This document shows, in pieces, positions 26,704 to 34,337 of a stretch of DNA of 51,788 nt (within the stretch, counting starts at the first letter, position 1; the number at the start of each line of letters is the position of its first letter). A model generated the notes under the pieces. That model was not told the origin of the DNA, did no database searches, and saw only the letters and a list, made by a program, of their open reading frames with translations. The position numbers were made by a program, and so were the translations under genes. The stretch covers positions 1 through 51,788 of the forward strand of contig JADCHQ010000019.1 in NCBI GenBank assembly GCA_020248405.1, given 5' to 3'. The DNA comes from Rhodocyclaceae bacterium. Its GTDB lineage: Bacteria; Pseudomonadota; Gammaproteobacteria; Burkholderiales; Ga0077523.

Positions 26704-27216
26704 GTGAATCCCCGATCCCTGCTGCGGCCGCGCTGGCTCATGGCCGTGGCCTTTGCCGGCTGCGCGGGCCTGATCGGTTTCGGGTTGTACCTGCAGCACG
26801 CCCTGGGCCTGGAACCCTGCCCGCTGTGCATCCTGCAACGCTACGCCTTCGTGGCGGCGGGATTGGTGGGCCTCGTGGCGGCGCTGCATGGGCCCGGCAG
26901 CCGCGCCGGGCAGCGCGCCTACGCCGTGCTCCTGGCCGTGATGGCGCTGGCGGGGCTGGGCGTGGCGGCGCGCCAGGTGTGGCTGCAGCACAACCCGCCG
27001 CCCGTGGCCGAATGCGGCCCGGGGTTGGAGTACATGATCGAGGCTTTCCCGCTCACCCAGTTGCTGCCGGCGCTGTTCCAGGGCTCGGGGGACTGCGCCA
27101 AGGTGGTGTGGACCTTCCTCGGCCTGTCCATCCCGGAATGGTCCCTGGCCTGCTTCCTGGGTCTCGCCGGCCTCGGGGTGCTGGCTTTTCTGCGGGCCGC
27201 GCCCAGCCAGGCCTGA
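26704..27216 (+). CDS. dsbB: Disulfide bond formation protein B
   Basis: A 170-residue four-helix inner-membrane protein that re-oxidises DsbA and passes electrons to quinone. The quinone-proximal pair is CPLC (39-42, LEPCPLCILQRY). The second, DsbA-facing pair is Cys104 and Cys131 in the second periplasmic loop (AECGPGLEYMIEAFPL; SGDCAKVVW). GTG start at 26704-26706. Convergent with the hydratase alpha gene, with 19 bases between. No DsbA is in the window. Confidence 0.95.
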   Translation: MNPRSLLRPRWLMAVAFAGCAGLIGFGLYLQHALGLEPCPLCILQRYAFVAAGLVGLVAALHGPGSRAGQRAYAVLLAVMALAGLGVAARQVWLQHNPPPVAECGPGLEYMIEAFPLTQLLPALFQGSGDCAKVVWTFLGLSIPEWSLACFLGLAGLGVLAFLRAAPSQA

Positions 27217-27235
27217 GGCCGGGGGCGCCACCGCT

Positions 27236-27895
27236 TCAGGCGGGCGCGCGGGCCTCGGCCACGCCGATCATGGCGTCACGGGTCACCAGGGCGGCGAGTT
27301 GCGCCTCGCTCCACCCTTGCGTGCCAGAAGGCCGCCGCGGCACCACCAGATAGCGCATGTCGGCGGTGGAGTCGTGCACCCGCACGGTGACCGCCTCGGG
27401 CAGCGAGAGGCCGAACTCCCGCAGCACCGCGCGCGGCTCGCTCACCACCCGGGAACGGTAGGCCCTGCTCTTGTACCAGTCCGGCGGCAAGCCCAGCAGC
27501 CAGCGCGGGTAGCAGGAACACAGGGTGCACACCACCACGTTGTGCTCGCCGGGTGTGTTCTCCAGCACCACCAGCCGGTAGGGGCCGCGGTCCAGGCCCA
27601 GTTCCTCGAGGGCGGCATTGCCGTCGGCCAGCAGCCGCTGGCGGAAGCCCGCGTCGGTCCAGGCGCGCGCCACCACCGCCGCGCCGCGCGCCGGGGTGCG
27701 CGCATCCATGTCCTCCACCTGACGGCGGATGCGGTCGGCGGTGAGGATGCCCTTTTCCACCAGCAACTCGCGCACGGCGATCTCCATCACCCGGTAGTAG
27801 GTGAGGGTGTCGTCGTGGTCCTGGCGCGGCGCATGGGGCTCGTGGGCGGAGGCACCGTCCCTGTGATCGTGGTCGTGGTCGTGATCGTGGGTCAT
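27236..27895 (-). CDS. Nitrile hydratase/thiocyanate hydrolase-type catalytic alpha subunit, cobalt type
   Basis: A 219-residue member of the nitrile hydratase alpha/thiocyanate hydrolase gamma family. The metal-binding claw is VVVCTLCSCYP, with Cys about 123, 126 and 128. Thr after the first Cys is the cobalt-type residue (iron types have Ser), and the second and third Cys become sulfinic/sulfenic in characterised enzymes. Other family segments: LGLPPDWYKSRAYRSRVV, EPRAVLREFG, RYLVVPRRPSGT and GWSEAQLAALVTRDAMIGVAE. The N-terminus is His/Asp-rich (seven HD-type repeats, about 2-29), not seen in typical alphas. Start ATG 27893-27895, four bases after the beta C-half. Cytoplasmic, with no signal peptide. 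It could hydrate a nitrile or hydrolyse thiocyanate; the gene order resembles scnBAC. Confidence 0.88.
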   Translation of the reverse strand: MTHDHDHDHDHRDGASAHEPHAPRQDHDDTLTYYRVMEIAVRELLVEKGILTADRIRRQVEDMDARTPARGAAVVARAWTDAGFRQRLLADGNAALEELGLDRGPYRLVVLENTPGEHNVVVCTLCSCYPRWLLGLPPDWYKSRAYRSRVVSEPRAVLREFGLSLPEAVTVRVHDSTADMRYLVVPRRPSGTQGWSEAQLAALVTRDAMIGVAEARAPA

Positions 27896-27899
27896 GGGC

Positions 27900-28214
27900 T
27901 CAGCCGTCCGCGTGGCTGGCTGGCTCCAGCCAGTGCTGGTAGATCTCGATGTCGAGGGTGTCCGATGGCGGGCCCTGGTAGCCGGGCCACACCGCATGCT
28001 GGGCGAAGCGCACCCGGTACAGCGGCTGGCGCGGTTCGCCCGACAGGCCATAGGCGAGCTGCTCGGGATTGCCGTACAGGCCGCACAACCGCTCCACCAC
28101 ACCCTCATGGCCGCGGATGTACCAGGGTGTGCGCACGTGGCCGGGCGGCCAGGCGGCGCGCACCCGTACCCGGTCACCGGGCCTGAAGCGCACCGCGCCG
28201 GCGGAGAGGCTCAC
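27900..28214 (-). CDS. Nitrile hydratase beta C-terminal half (thiocyanate hydrolase alpha-like)
   Basis: A 104-residue SH3-like half-subunit. FRPGDRVRVRAAWPPGHVRTPWYIRG matches the C-half of nitrile hydratase beta; Arg28 (GHVR) corresponds to the active-site Arg141 of the Rhodococcus beta subunit. YRVRFAQHAVWPGY and DTLDIEIYQHWLE resemble thiocyanate hydrolase alpha. The start is GTG (28212-28214) behind AGGGG at six bases. The reading frame is continuous with the N-half upstream, through one TGA and nine codons. The stop is four bases before the alpha gene. Confidence 0.88.
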   Translation of the reverse strand: MSLSAGAVRFRPGDRVRVRAAWPPGHVRTPWYIRGHEGVVERLCGLYGNPEQLAYGLSGEPRQPLYRVRFAQHAVWPGYQGPPSDTLDIEIYQHWLEPASHADG

Positions 28215-28241
28215 GGCAAGCCCCTGGCCGCGCCCCTGGCG

Positions 28242-28562
28242 TCACACCGGCGCACCGCGCGCCTCCACCTCGGCCATCTTGCGGCCCAGTTCGTCGATGC
28301 CGATCACACCGCGCTGGATGAGCGTCTGGGTGATGGCGAACATCCAGCGCTCGTAGTAGCTCATGCGCTCGTAGGGCTCCGGGCCCAGGGATTCGATGTT
28401 GCAGCGCAGCTCATCCACGCTCATGCAGGCGCACTCGCGGCCCGACAGCAGCACCATGAGGGCGTCCACGCGCTTCTCCCAAAGGGCGAAGTCGTGCTCG
28501 GTGGCTTCCACCGCGCCGGCGGGCAGTCCGCCGAGGTCGTGAACGCCCCGGATGGCGCTCAT
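28242..28562 (-). CDS. Nitrile hydratase beta N-terminal half (thiocyanate hydrolase beta-like)
   Basis: A 106-residue half-subunit. GVHDLGG, FALWEKRVDAL, SVDELRCNIESLGP and MSYYERWMFA follow the N-half of the nitrile hydratase beta subunit; Arg53 in SVDELR corresponds to Rhodococcus beta Arg56, which contacts the oxidised Cys. It lacks the C-terminal SH3 half, which is encoded separately just downstream in the same frame. The tail ELGRKMAEVEAR resembles thiocyanate hydrolase beta. ATG overlaps the stop of the membrane fusion protein (ATGA). It is unlike the nitrile hydratase accessory protein, which has no GVHDLGG motif. Confidence 0.86.
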   Translation of the reverse strand: MSAIRGVHDLGGLPAGAVEATEHDFALWEKRVDALMVLLSGRECACMSVDELRCNIESLGPEPYERMSYYERWMFAITQTLIQRGVIGIDELGRKMAEVEARGAPV

Positions 28563-29761
28563 GGCTTCGCCGCCTTCGGGCTGTCGGCACCGGCCGGTGC
28601 GGGCGTGGCAACGGGTGCCGGCGCGGGCTTGGGTGCCCCTGGCGGCGTCTGCACCACCACGTGGCTGCCCTCGGCCAGCCCCGGCGGCGGATTCAGCGCC
28701 ACGGCCACGTTTTCCTCCAGGCCGCTGGCGATGCGCACCACCTTGCCGTCGGTACCGGCCACCTGCACCGGCAGGAAATGCACCTTTTGCTGCGCGTCCA
28801 CGGTGCCCACCATGGGTTTCTTGTCACGGGTCACCAGCGCGCCCGCGGGCACCTCCACGTAACTGGTGGCCGGGAGCAGCAGCGCCACATTCACGAAGCT
28901 GCCCGCCACGAAGCTGCCGTCGGTGTTGTCGAATTCCACCTCCGTGCGCAGCGTCCTGGTGCGGCCGTCCAGCTCACCCGACACCCGCGCCACGGTGCCC
29001 AGGCGCTTGCGGTCGGCCACGGCGGCGTCGGTTACCTCCGCCTGCAAGCCGGCGTGCATGGCCGTGGCCTCGGCCTGCTCGGCGTAAACGGTGACCTTGA
29101 GGCGCGCGGTGTCGGAAATGCTCACCACCGGCAGCGCCGCGGTCTGGTTGGAGGCGGCATTGGTGATCAGGGCGCCGGGGTCGGCGTGGCGCGCCGTCAC
29201 CACCCCCGCGAAGGGTGCGCGCAATACGCGGTAGCCCCCCAGGGTGCGCAACTCGGCGATCTGCGCCTCGGCCACCCGCACCTCGGTGCGCGCATTGTCC
29301 AGCGCCTGCTGGGAAAAGAAGCCCTGGGCCGCCAGCTCTTCGGTGCGCCGGGCGATCTGGCGCTTGTTTTCCAGCCCCGCCATGATGGTGGCGATCTGGG
29401 CATCGAGCTCCGGCGACTGCACTTCGGCGATCACCTGCCCAGCCTTGACGCGATCGCCCACATCCACGGTGATACGCGACAGGTAGCCGCTCACCTTGCT
29501 GTAGAGCGTCACGCTCTTCACCGGCAGCGCCTCGCCCACCAGCACCAGCCGGCGCACGTTGGGCCCGCGCTGCGACCTGGCCACCACCACGCTCGGGCCG
29601 GCCGACTGCTGGCCGGCGCGCAGCTTCGCCTCGGCGGCCTCGCGGGTCTCGCGGGCGGTCCAGAAGCTCCACGCCGCCCAGGCCGAGAGGGCCACCAGCG
29701 CGATGCCCATCACGTAAAAGATAGCGAAGGAGCGGGCGGTGGGCTGGTGATGGGCATTCAT
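28559..29761 (-). CDS. RND efflux membrane fusion (adaptor) protein
   Basis: A 400-residue periplasmic adaptor. It has an N-terminal membrane anchor (14-31, FAIFYVMGIALVALSAWAAW) and a lipoyl half-motif (YSKVSGYLSRITVDVGDRVKAGQVIAEV). A helical hairpin (about 120-165) lies between the two lipoyl halves, the second being RAPFAGVVTARHADPGALI. A barrel and membrane-proximal domain end in a Pro/Ala-rich tail. It links the RND pump to an outer-membrane channel; no channel gene is in the window. ATG at 29759-29761, nine bases after the pump. The last bases overlap the hydratase beta N-half. Confidence 0.93.
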   Translation of the reverse strand: MNAHHQPTARSFAIFYVMGIALVALSAWAAWSFWTARETREAAEAKLRAGQQSAGPSVVVARSQRGPNVRRLVLVGEALPVKSVTLYSKVSGYLSRITVDVGDRVKAGQVIAEVQSPELDAQIATIMAGLENKRQIARRTEELAAQGFFSQQALDNARTEVRVAEAQIAELRTLGGYRVLRAPFAGVVTARHADPGALITNAASNQTAALPVVSISDTARLKVTVYAEQAEATAMHAGLQAEVTDAAVADRKRLGTVARVSGELDGRTRTLRTEVEFDNTDGSFVAGSFVNVALLLPATSYVEVPAGALVTRDKKPMVGTVDAQQKVHFLPVQVAGTDGKVVRIASGLEENVAVALNPPPGLAEGSHVVVQTPPGAPKPAPAPVATPAPAGADSPKAAKP

Positions 29762-29770
29762 GGGCGGGTC

Positions 29771-32700
29771 CTAGACGGCGTCGCCGCGCGCCTCGCGCTC
29801 GAAGCGCGCGTCGAGCAGGTGCAGCGTGGGCATCCGGCGGCGCAGCAGCGAATACACCACCGGCACGACGAACAGGGTGGACACGGTGGCCAGCACCAGC
29901 CCGCCGATCACGGCGCGCCCCAGCGGGGCGTTCTGCTCGCCGCCCTCGCCCAGGCCCATGGCCATGGGGATCATGCCGATGATCATGGCCAGCGCCGTCA
30001 TGAGCACCGGGCGCAGGCGCGTGCGGGCAGCCTCCACGGCGGCGTCGATGACGTGCATCGAGGGGTTGGCGGCGCGCAGGTCGTTGGCGAAGCTCACCAC
30101 CAGGATGGAGTTGGACACCCCGATGCCCACGGCCATGATGGCGCCCATGAGCGAGATCACGTTCACGCTCGTGCCCGTGAGGGCGAGCATCCACAGGATG
30201 CCGATGAGCGCGCCGGGCACGGCCATCATGATGATGAACGGGTCGCTCCACGACTGGAACAGGATCACCAGCAGCGCGTACACAAGCACGATGGCGAGCG
30301 CCAGGCCCAGCAGCAGGCTGGTGAAGGAAGACTGCATCACCTCGTACTGGCCGCGGATGAGGATCTTGGCGGTCTTGGGGAAGTCCTTCTCGGCGGTAAT
30401 CTCGCCGATGCGCGCGGCGATGTCGCGCACGGTGCTGCCCAGGTCGCGCCCATCCACGTTGGCGGCGATGTCGATCACGCGCTGCACGGTGTAGTGGGAG
30501 ACGGACTGAAAGCTCGCCTCGGGGCGGATGGTGGCGAGGTTGCCCAGGGAGATGACGGGCGCGCCGTGGGGCTGGATGGGGGTGCGCGCGGTGGCGGGCT
30601 GCAGCATGCTCCCGGCCACCGGTGTGACGGGCGTGGCCATGAGCTGCTCCACGCTCGCCAGGCGCTCGGGCGGCGTTTGCACCGACACGGTGTAGTTCAC
30701 GCCGTTGGGGTTCAGGAAATAGGAGGGCGCGATGATGGCCGAGGAGGACAGCGACACCAGCGCGCTGGTAGCCACGTCGCGCTGGGTAAGCCCCATGCGC
30801 GCGGCGCGCATGCGATCCACCTCCACCTTGAGCGCCGGGTAGTTGAGCACCTGCATCTGGCGCACGTCCACGGCGCCCACCGTGCCCTCGATGGCGCGCT
30901 TGACGCGCGCCGCGTACACCTGGCCGCGCTCAAAGTTGGAGTCCTGCACCTGCACGTCGATGGGCGCCGGCAGGCCGAAGTTGAGCACCTGGCTGACGAT
31001 GTCGGCATTCTGGAAATAGAACTCCGAGCCGGGGTAGCTGGGGGGGATCTTCTGGCGGATCTCGCGCATGTACTCGGCCACAGGCCGGTGCGGCTTCCTG
31101 AGAATGATGGTGACCTCGGCATCCATGCCGCTCACGTTGTCGGTGGGCACCAGGGCGAGGTTGAAGAACAGCGGCACCCCCACCATGTCGTTGATACGCT
31201 CCAGTTCCGCCTCGGGGATGATCTCGCGCAGGTCCTGCTCGATCTGCAGCACCAGCTTCTCGGTTTCCTCCAGCCGCGTGCCCACCGGGGCGCGGAAGTG
31301 CAGCTTCATCACGCCCACGTCGGGCGTGGGAAAGAAATCCGTGCCCACCACCTTCACCAGCGTCAGGCTGAGGCCGCCGAAGGCCAGCACCACCAGCATC
31401 ATGAATCCCCGGTGGCGCATCACCATGGACAGCACCCGGCCATAGAAATCGGTCATGCCGTCGATGAGGCGGTCGCGGCCGCGGTTGAAGCGCACGCCCA
31501 CGCCGCGCCCGCCGCCCTGGGCGTGCACCGGCTCCGATGCCAGCAGCACCCGCGAGAGCATGGGCACGAGGGTGAAGGACAACACGTAGGAGGCCAGCAG
31601 GGAAAACACCACCGCCAGCGCCAGGGGCGTGAACAGGTAGCGCGAGGCGCCGTAGAGGAACGACACCGGGAAGAACACGATGCAGATGGCCAGGGTGGCC
31701 ATGGTGCGCGGCAGCGCCACCTCGCGCGAGCCCTCGATAATGGCCACGGTGAGCGGCTGGCCCAGGTGCCGGTGGCGGTGGATGTTCTCCACCGCCACGG
31801 TGGCATCGTCCACCAGGATGCCGGTGGCGAGCGCCAGCCCGCCGAGGGTCATGAGGTTGATGCTGTGGCCGGTGAGGTAGAGGCAGATCACCCCGGCCGC
31901 CATGGCGCAGGGGATGGAGGTGATCACCACGATGGTGTTGCGCCAGCTGCCCAGGAACAGCAGGATCATGAGCGACACCAGCGCCGTGGCGATGAGCGCC
32001 TCCGAGGCCGCGTTGGCGATGGCGGCGCGCACGAAGCGCGACTGGTCCACGTCCAGGGTGATGTCCAGGTCGTCCAGCCCAGCGGCCCTGGCGCCCTCGC
32101 GCACGTTGTCCAGCAGCCCGCGCACGCCGTTGACCACCGCCAGGCTGGAGGCGTCGGCGTGCTTGAGGATGGTGAGCCAGGTGGCCCGCCGGCCATCCAC
32201 GTGCACGATGTTGTTCTGCACCGCGAAGCCGTCCTCCACCCGCGCCACGTCGCCCAGGGCCACCGGCACCGCACCGGCCATGCGCAGGGGCATGCGGTTG
32301 AAATCGTCCACCGTGGCCGGGCTGGAATTCATCAGCACGTTGTAGTCGATGGTGCCGATGCGCGCCGTGCCCGAGGGGATGAGCAGGTTCGAGGCCTGGA
32401 TGGCACTGACCACGTCGTTGGGCGAAACGCCCTTCGCGGTCATGAGGGTGGGGTTGAGGTCCACCGAAATCTGCCGCAGCCGCCCGCCGAAGGGCGCCGG
32501 CACCTGCAGCCCCGGAATGGTGAACAGCTTCACGCGCACGAAGTTGAAGGCGTGGTCGAACATCTTCCCTTCCGGCAGCGTGCGGCTGGAGAAGGTCATG
32601 TTCACGATGGGCACCGTGGCCGGGTTGTACTGGATGATCACCGGCGGCGAGATGCCGGGCGGCAGGATGCGCAGCACCGTGCCGTTGATGGCGTTGATCT

Positions 32701-33025
32701 GGGCGATGGCCGCGCCGATGTCCATGCCCGGGTGGAAGAACACCTTCACCAGGCCCGTGCCGGGGATGCAACTCGATTCGATGCGCTCGATGCCCGACAC
32801 GGTGGTGGAGTAGGCGCGCTCGGAGACGATCACCACGCGGCGCTCCATCTCCTCGGCGGACAGGCCGGGGTAGTTCCAGCCCACGAACACCACCGGGATG
32901 TCGATCTTCGGGAAGAAGTCGACGATCATGCGCGTGGCCGCCAGCGCGCCCAGCAGCAGCGTGAGCAGCGACAGCACAGCCACGGTGTACGGCCGCCGCA
33001 AGGCAAGCCGCACCAACCCCATCAT
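29771..33025 (-). CDS. RND-family efflux pump permease
   Basis: A 1084-residue inner-membrane transporter of the AcrB/HAE type. It has 12 predicted helices and two large periplasmic domains. TM4 keeps the paired Asp of the proton relay (Asp406-Asp407 in GILVDDATVAVENIH). TM10 reads VGIGVSNSILVVSFAND, so the position of AcrB Lys940 is Ser. Also present are PCAMAAGVICLYLTGHSINLMTLGG and GTDFFPTPDVGVMKLHFRAPVGT. Pump specificity is unknown. ATG (the first of two) follows GGGGAGGGG at a spacing of about eight bases. It heads the five-gene pump-hydratase run. Confidence 0.95.
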   Translation of the reverse strand: MMGLVRLALRRPYTVAVLSLLTLLLGALAATRMIVDFFPKIDIPVVFVGWNYPGLSAEEMERRVVIVSERAYSTTVSGIERIESSCIPGTGLVKVFFHPGMDIGAAIAQINAINGTVLRILPPGISPPVIIQYNPATVPIVNMTFSSRTLPEGKMFDHAFNFVRVKLFTIPGLQVPAPFGGRLRQISVDLNPTLMTAKGVSPNDVVSAIQASNLLIPSGTARIGTIDYNVLMNSSPATVDDFNRMPLRMAGAVPVALGDVARVEDGFAVQNNIVHVDGRRATWLTILKHADASSLAVVNGVRGLLDNVREGARAAGLDDLDITLDVDQSRFVRAAIANAASEALIATALVSLMILLFLGSWRNTIVVITSIPCAMAAGVICLYLTGHSINLMTLGGLALATGILVDDATVAVENIHRHRHLGQPLTVAIIEGSREVALPRTMATLAICIVFFPVSFLYGASRYLFTPLALAVVFSLLASYVLSFTLVPMLSRVLLASEPVHAQGGGRGVGVRFNRGRDRLIDGMTDFYGRVLSMVMRHRGFMMLVVLAFGGLSLTLVKVVGTDFFPTPDVGVMKLHFRAPVGTRLEETEKLVLQIEQDLREIIPEAELERINDMVGVPLFFNLALVPTDNVSGMDAEVTIILRKPHRPVAEYMREIRQKIPPSYPGSEFYFQNADIVSQVLNFGLPAPIDVQVQDSNFERGQVYAARVKRAIEGTVGAVDVRQMQVLNYPALKVEVDRMRAARMGLTQRDVATSALVSLSSSAIIAPSYFLNPNGVNYTVSVQTPPERLASVEQLMATPVTPVAGSMLQPATARTPIQPHGAPVISLGNLATIRPEASFQSVSHYTVQRVIDIAANVDGRDLGSTVRDIAARIGEITAEKDFPKTAKILIRGQYEVMQSSFTSLLLGLALAIVLVYALLVILFQSWSDPFIIMMAVPGALIGILWMLALTGTSVNVISLMGAIMAVGIGVSNSILVVSFANDLRAANPSMHVIDAAVEAARTRLRPVLMTALAMIIGMIPMAMGLGEGGEQNAPLGRAVIGGLVLATVSTLFVVPVVYSLLRRRMPTLHLLDARFEREARGDAV

Positions 33026-33118
33026 CTCGGAAACCCCTCCCCTGGGTGCGCCCGCGTTGAGACGCGGGCCGCGCGGCCGCTCGTTTTTGGAATGACTGTT
33101 TCACCGCGGCCAGCAGGC

Positions 33119-33124
33119 ATTCTA
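33119..33124 (-). promoter_or_regulatory. Candidate -10 element of the pump-hydratase operon
   Basis: TAGAAT on the minus strand lies about 95 bases before the RND start. The -35 region is poor, so the promoter may depend on an activator. No regulator gene adjoins it. The rest of the 175-base gap shows only a GC-rich palindrome near 33,065-33,080. Confidence 0.3.
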
Positions 33125-33200
33125 GCGGCGGATCGGGCATGCGTCATGGCGCGCCTGGCGCTAGCGGTCTGCGACCATGCCGGTCCAGTGGCGCCTGGTC

Positions 33201-34337
33201 TCAGTGCCGCAGCCGGTCCGCAAGACGTGTCCAGTTGAACAGGTGCGATCCGGACAGGAAAGTCTGGTCCATGACCGGGGCGCCCGCCGGATCCAGCGTC
33301 GCAGGATCCAGCGACAGCACTTCGGTCTGCAGCCCGCGGGAGATGAACAACCGATCTCCTTCCCGTGACAGGGTCACGCCGCGCGGCCGCTCCATGTTCA
33401 GCACCCGCTCGAGTCCGCGGTCCGCCGCGCGCCAGAAGGTGACCATGCCGCCCACCGGGTGGGTGACGGCCACGGTGCCGGAGGCTTCGTGAATCTCCAC
33501 GCTCAGCGCCTCGCCGCTCATGCGGCCGGTGACCTCGGCCGGACCGGTGATCAACTGCAATGCGTCACCCTCGCCCGGACGCAGGCTCAAGCCGCCCAGC
33601 GCCTGTTCGCCAAGCCCCGCGCGCGGTGCCGACACCACGGCCAGGGTGCCGCCGGGCGTGATGGCCAGATGACCTGCATTGTGGCGCTCGCCCTGAATCT
33701 CCAGGCGATGCAGAAGTTTTCGCGTACCGGTGTCCACCCAGGTCACGCAGGGCTGGTCCGCGCCCGCCTTGCCCCCGCCGTTGGTGATGACCAGTACACG
33801 CCCCTCCTCCACCAGGTGGCAGTCATGGGGGTTGTGCCCGAAGGTGGGAAAATCGTCCAGCGGCCGGAGACTGTGCGCATCGCGAACGCCGATGCGGCCT
33901 TCCCCGGTCTGGATCACCGTCTCCGTGGAGAAGAGCAGTGCGCCATCGGCAGAAAAAACGCCGTGTCCGTAGAACCAGCGTCCTGGCACGGGCGCGATGA
34001 AGCGGCGCAGTTCGCCGCTTGGCAGGTGGAATTCCGCGCAGCCCGGGCCGATCTTCTCGAAGGCCACCACCTGCTGCGGGTTGTCCGGGCGGATGGCGAT
34101 GGCGTGCGGCAGGAAGTTGACGGCCATGAGTGACAGCTTGCGGCCTGGCCAGTCCAGCGCCACGAGCACGTAGCGCAGCGTCCTGCGGTCGCCAGGGTCC
34201 ACGAAGCCGCCGCCCCCCACGAGCAGGTCGCCCTGGGCCGACCACGAGGCTGCGTCCAGGGGCGGGTGCCCGGCAACCTGCAGGGCACGCCGCGCCGCCT
34301 GCGGGGCTCCCAGCATGCTGGCTCTGGCGGTCTTCAT
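33201..34337 (-). CDS. DUF1513 beta-propeller protein
   Basis: A 378-residue protein with repeated blade-like segments (FVDPGDRRTLRYVLVALDW; VFSADGALLFSTE; FGHNPHDCHLVEEGRVLVITNGG; HNAGHLAITPGGTLAVVSAPR). These match the DUF1513 family, seven-bladed propellers of unknown role; some members are secreted by Tat. No clear signal peptide is visible here. The N-terminus (MKTARASMLGAPQAARRAL) is basic but lacks a hydrophobic core. The start overlaps the FkbM gene stop (ATGA), so the two are coupled. Confidence 0.8.
   Translation of the reverse strand: MKTARASMLGAPQAARRALQVAGHPPLDAASWSAQGDLLVGGGGFVDPGDRRTLRYVLVALDWPGRKLSLMAVNFLPHAIAIRPDNPQQVVAFEKIGPGCAEFHLPSGELRRFIAPVPGRWFYGHGVFSADGALLFSTETVIQTGEGRIGVRDAHSLRPLDDFPTFGHNPHDCHLVEEGRVLVITNGGGKAGADQPCVTWVDTGTRKLLHRLEIQGERHNAGHLAITPGGTLAVVSAPRAGLGEQALGGLSLRPGEGDALQLITGPAEVTGRMSGEALSVEIHEASGTVAVTHPVGGMVTFWRAADRGLERVLNMERPRGVTLSREGDRLFISRGLQTEVLSLDPATLDPAGAPVMDQTFLSGSHLFNWTRLADRLRH

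Noticed and set aside
27236..27895. Iron-type hydratase
   Set aside because: The metal claw has Thr after the first Cys (CTLCSC). Iron types have Ser there.
28242..28244. TGA read as selenocysteine
   Set aside because: No selenocysteine insertion element is evident and the codon falls in a linker with no catalytic role. Re-initiation at the GTG with AGGGG upstream is simpler.
28242..28562. Beta N-half taken as the nitrile hydratase accessory/activator protein
   Set aside because: The reading has GVHDLGG and SVDELR motifs of the beta subunit and lacks the activator's pattern.
28661..33238. A 1525-codon open reading on the plus strand, antisense to the RND pump
   Set aside because: It is His/Gly/Arg-rich, matches no family, and mirrors the codon bias of the real pump gene on the other strand, a common artefact in high-GC DNA.
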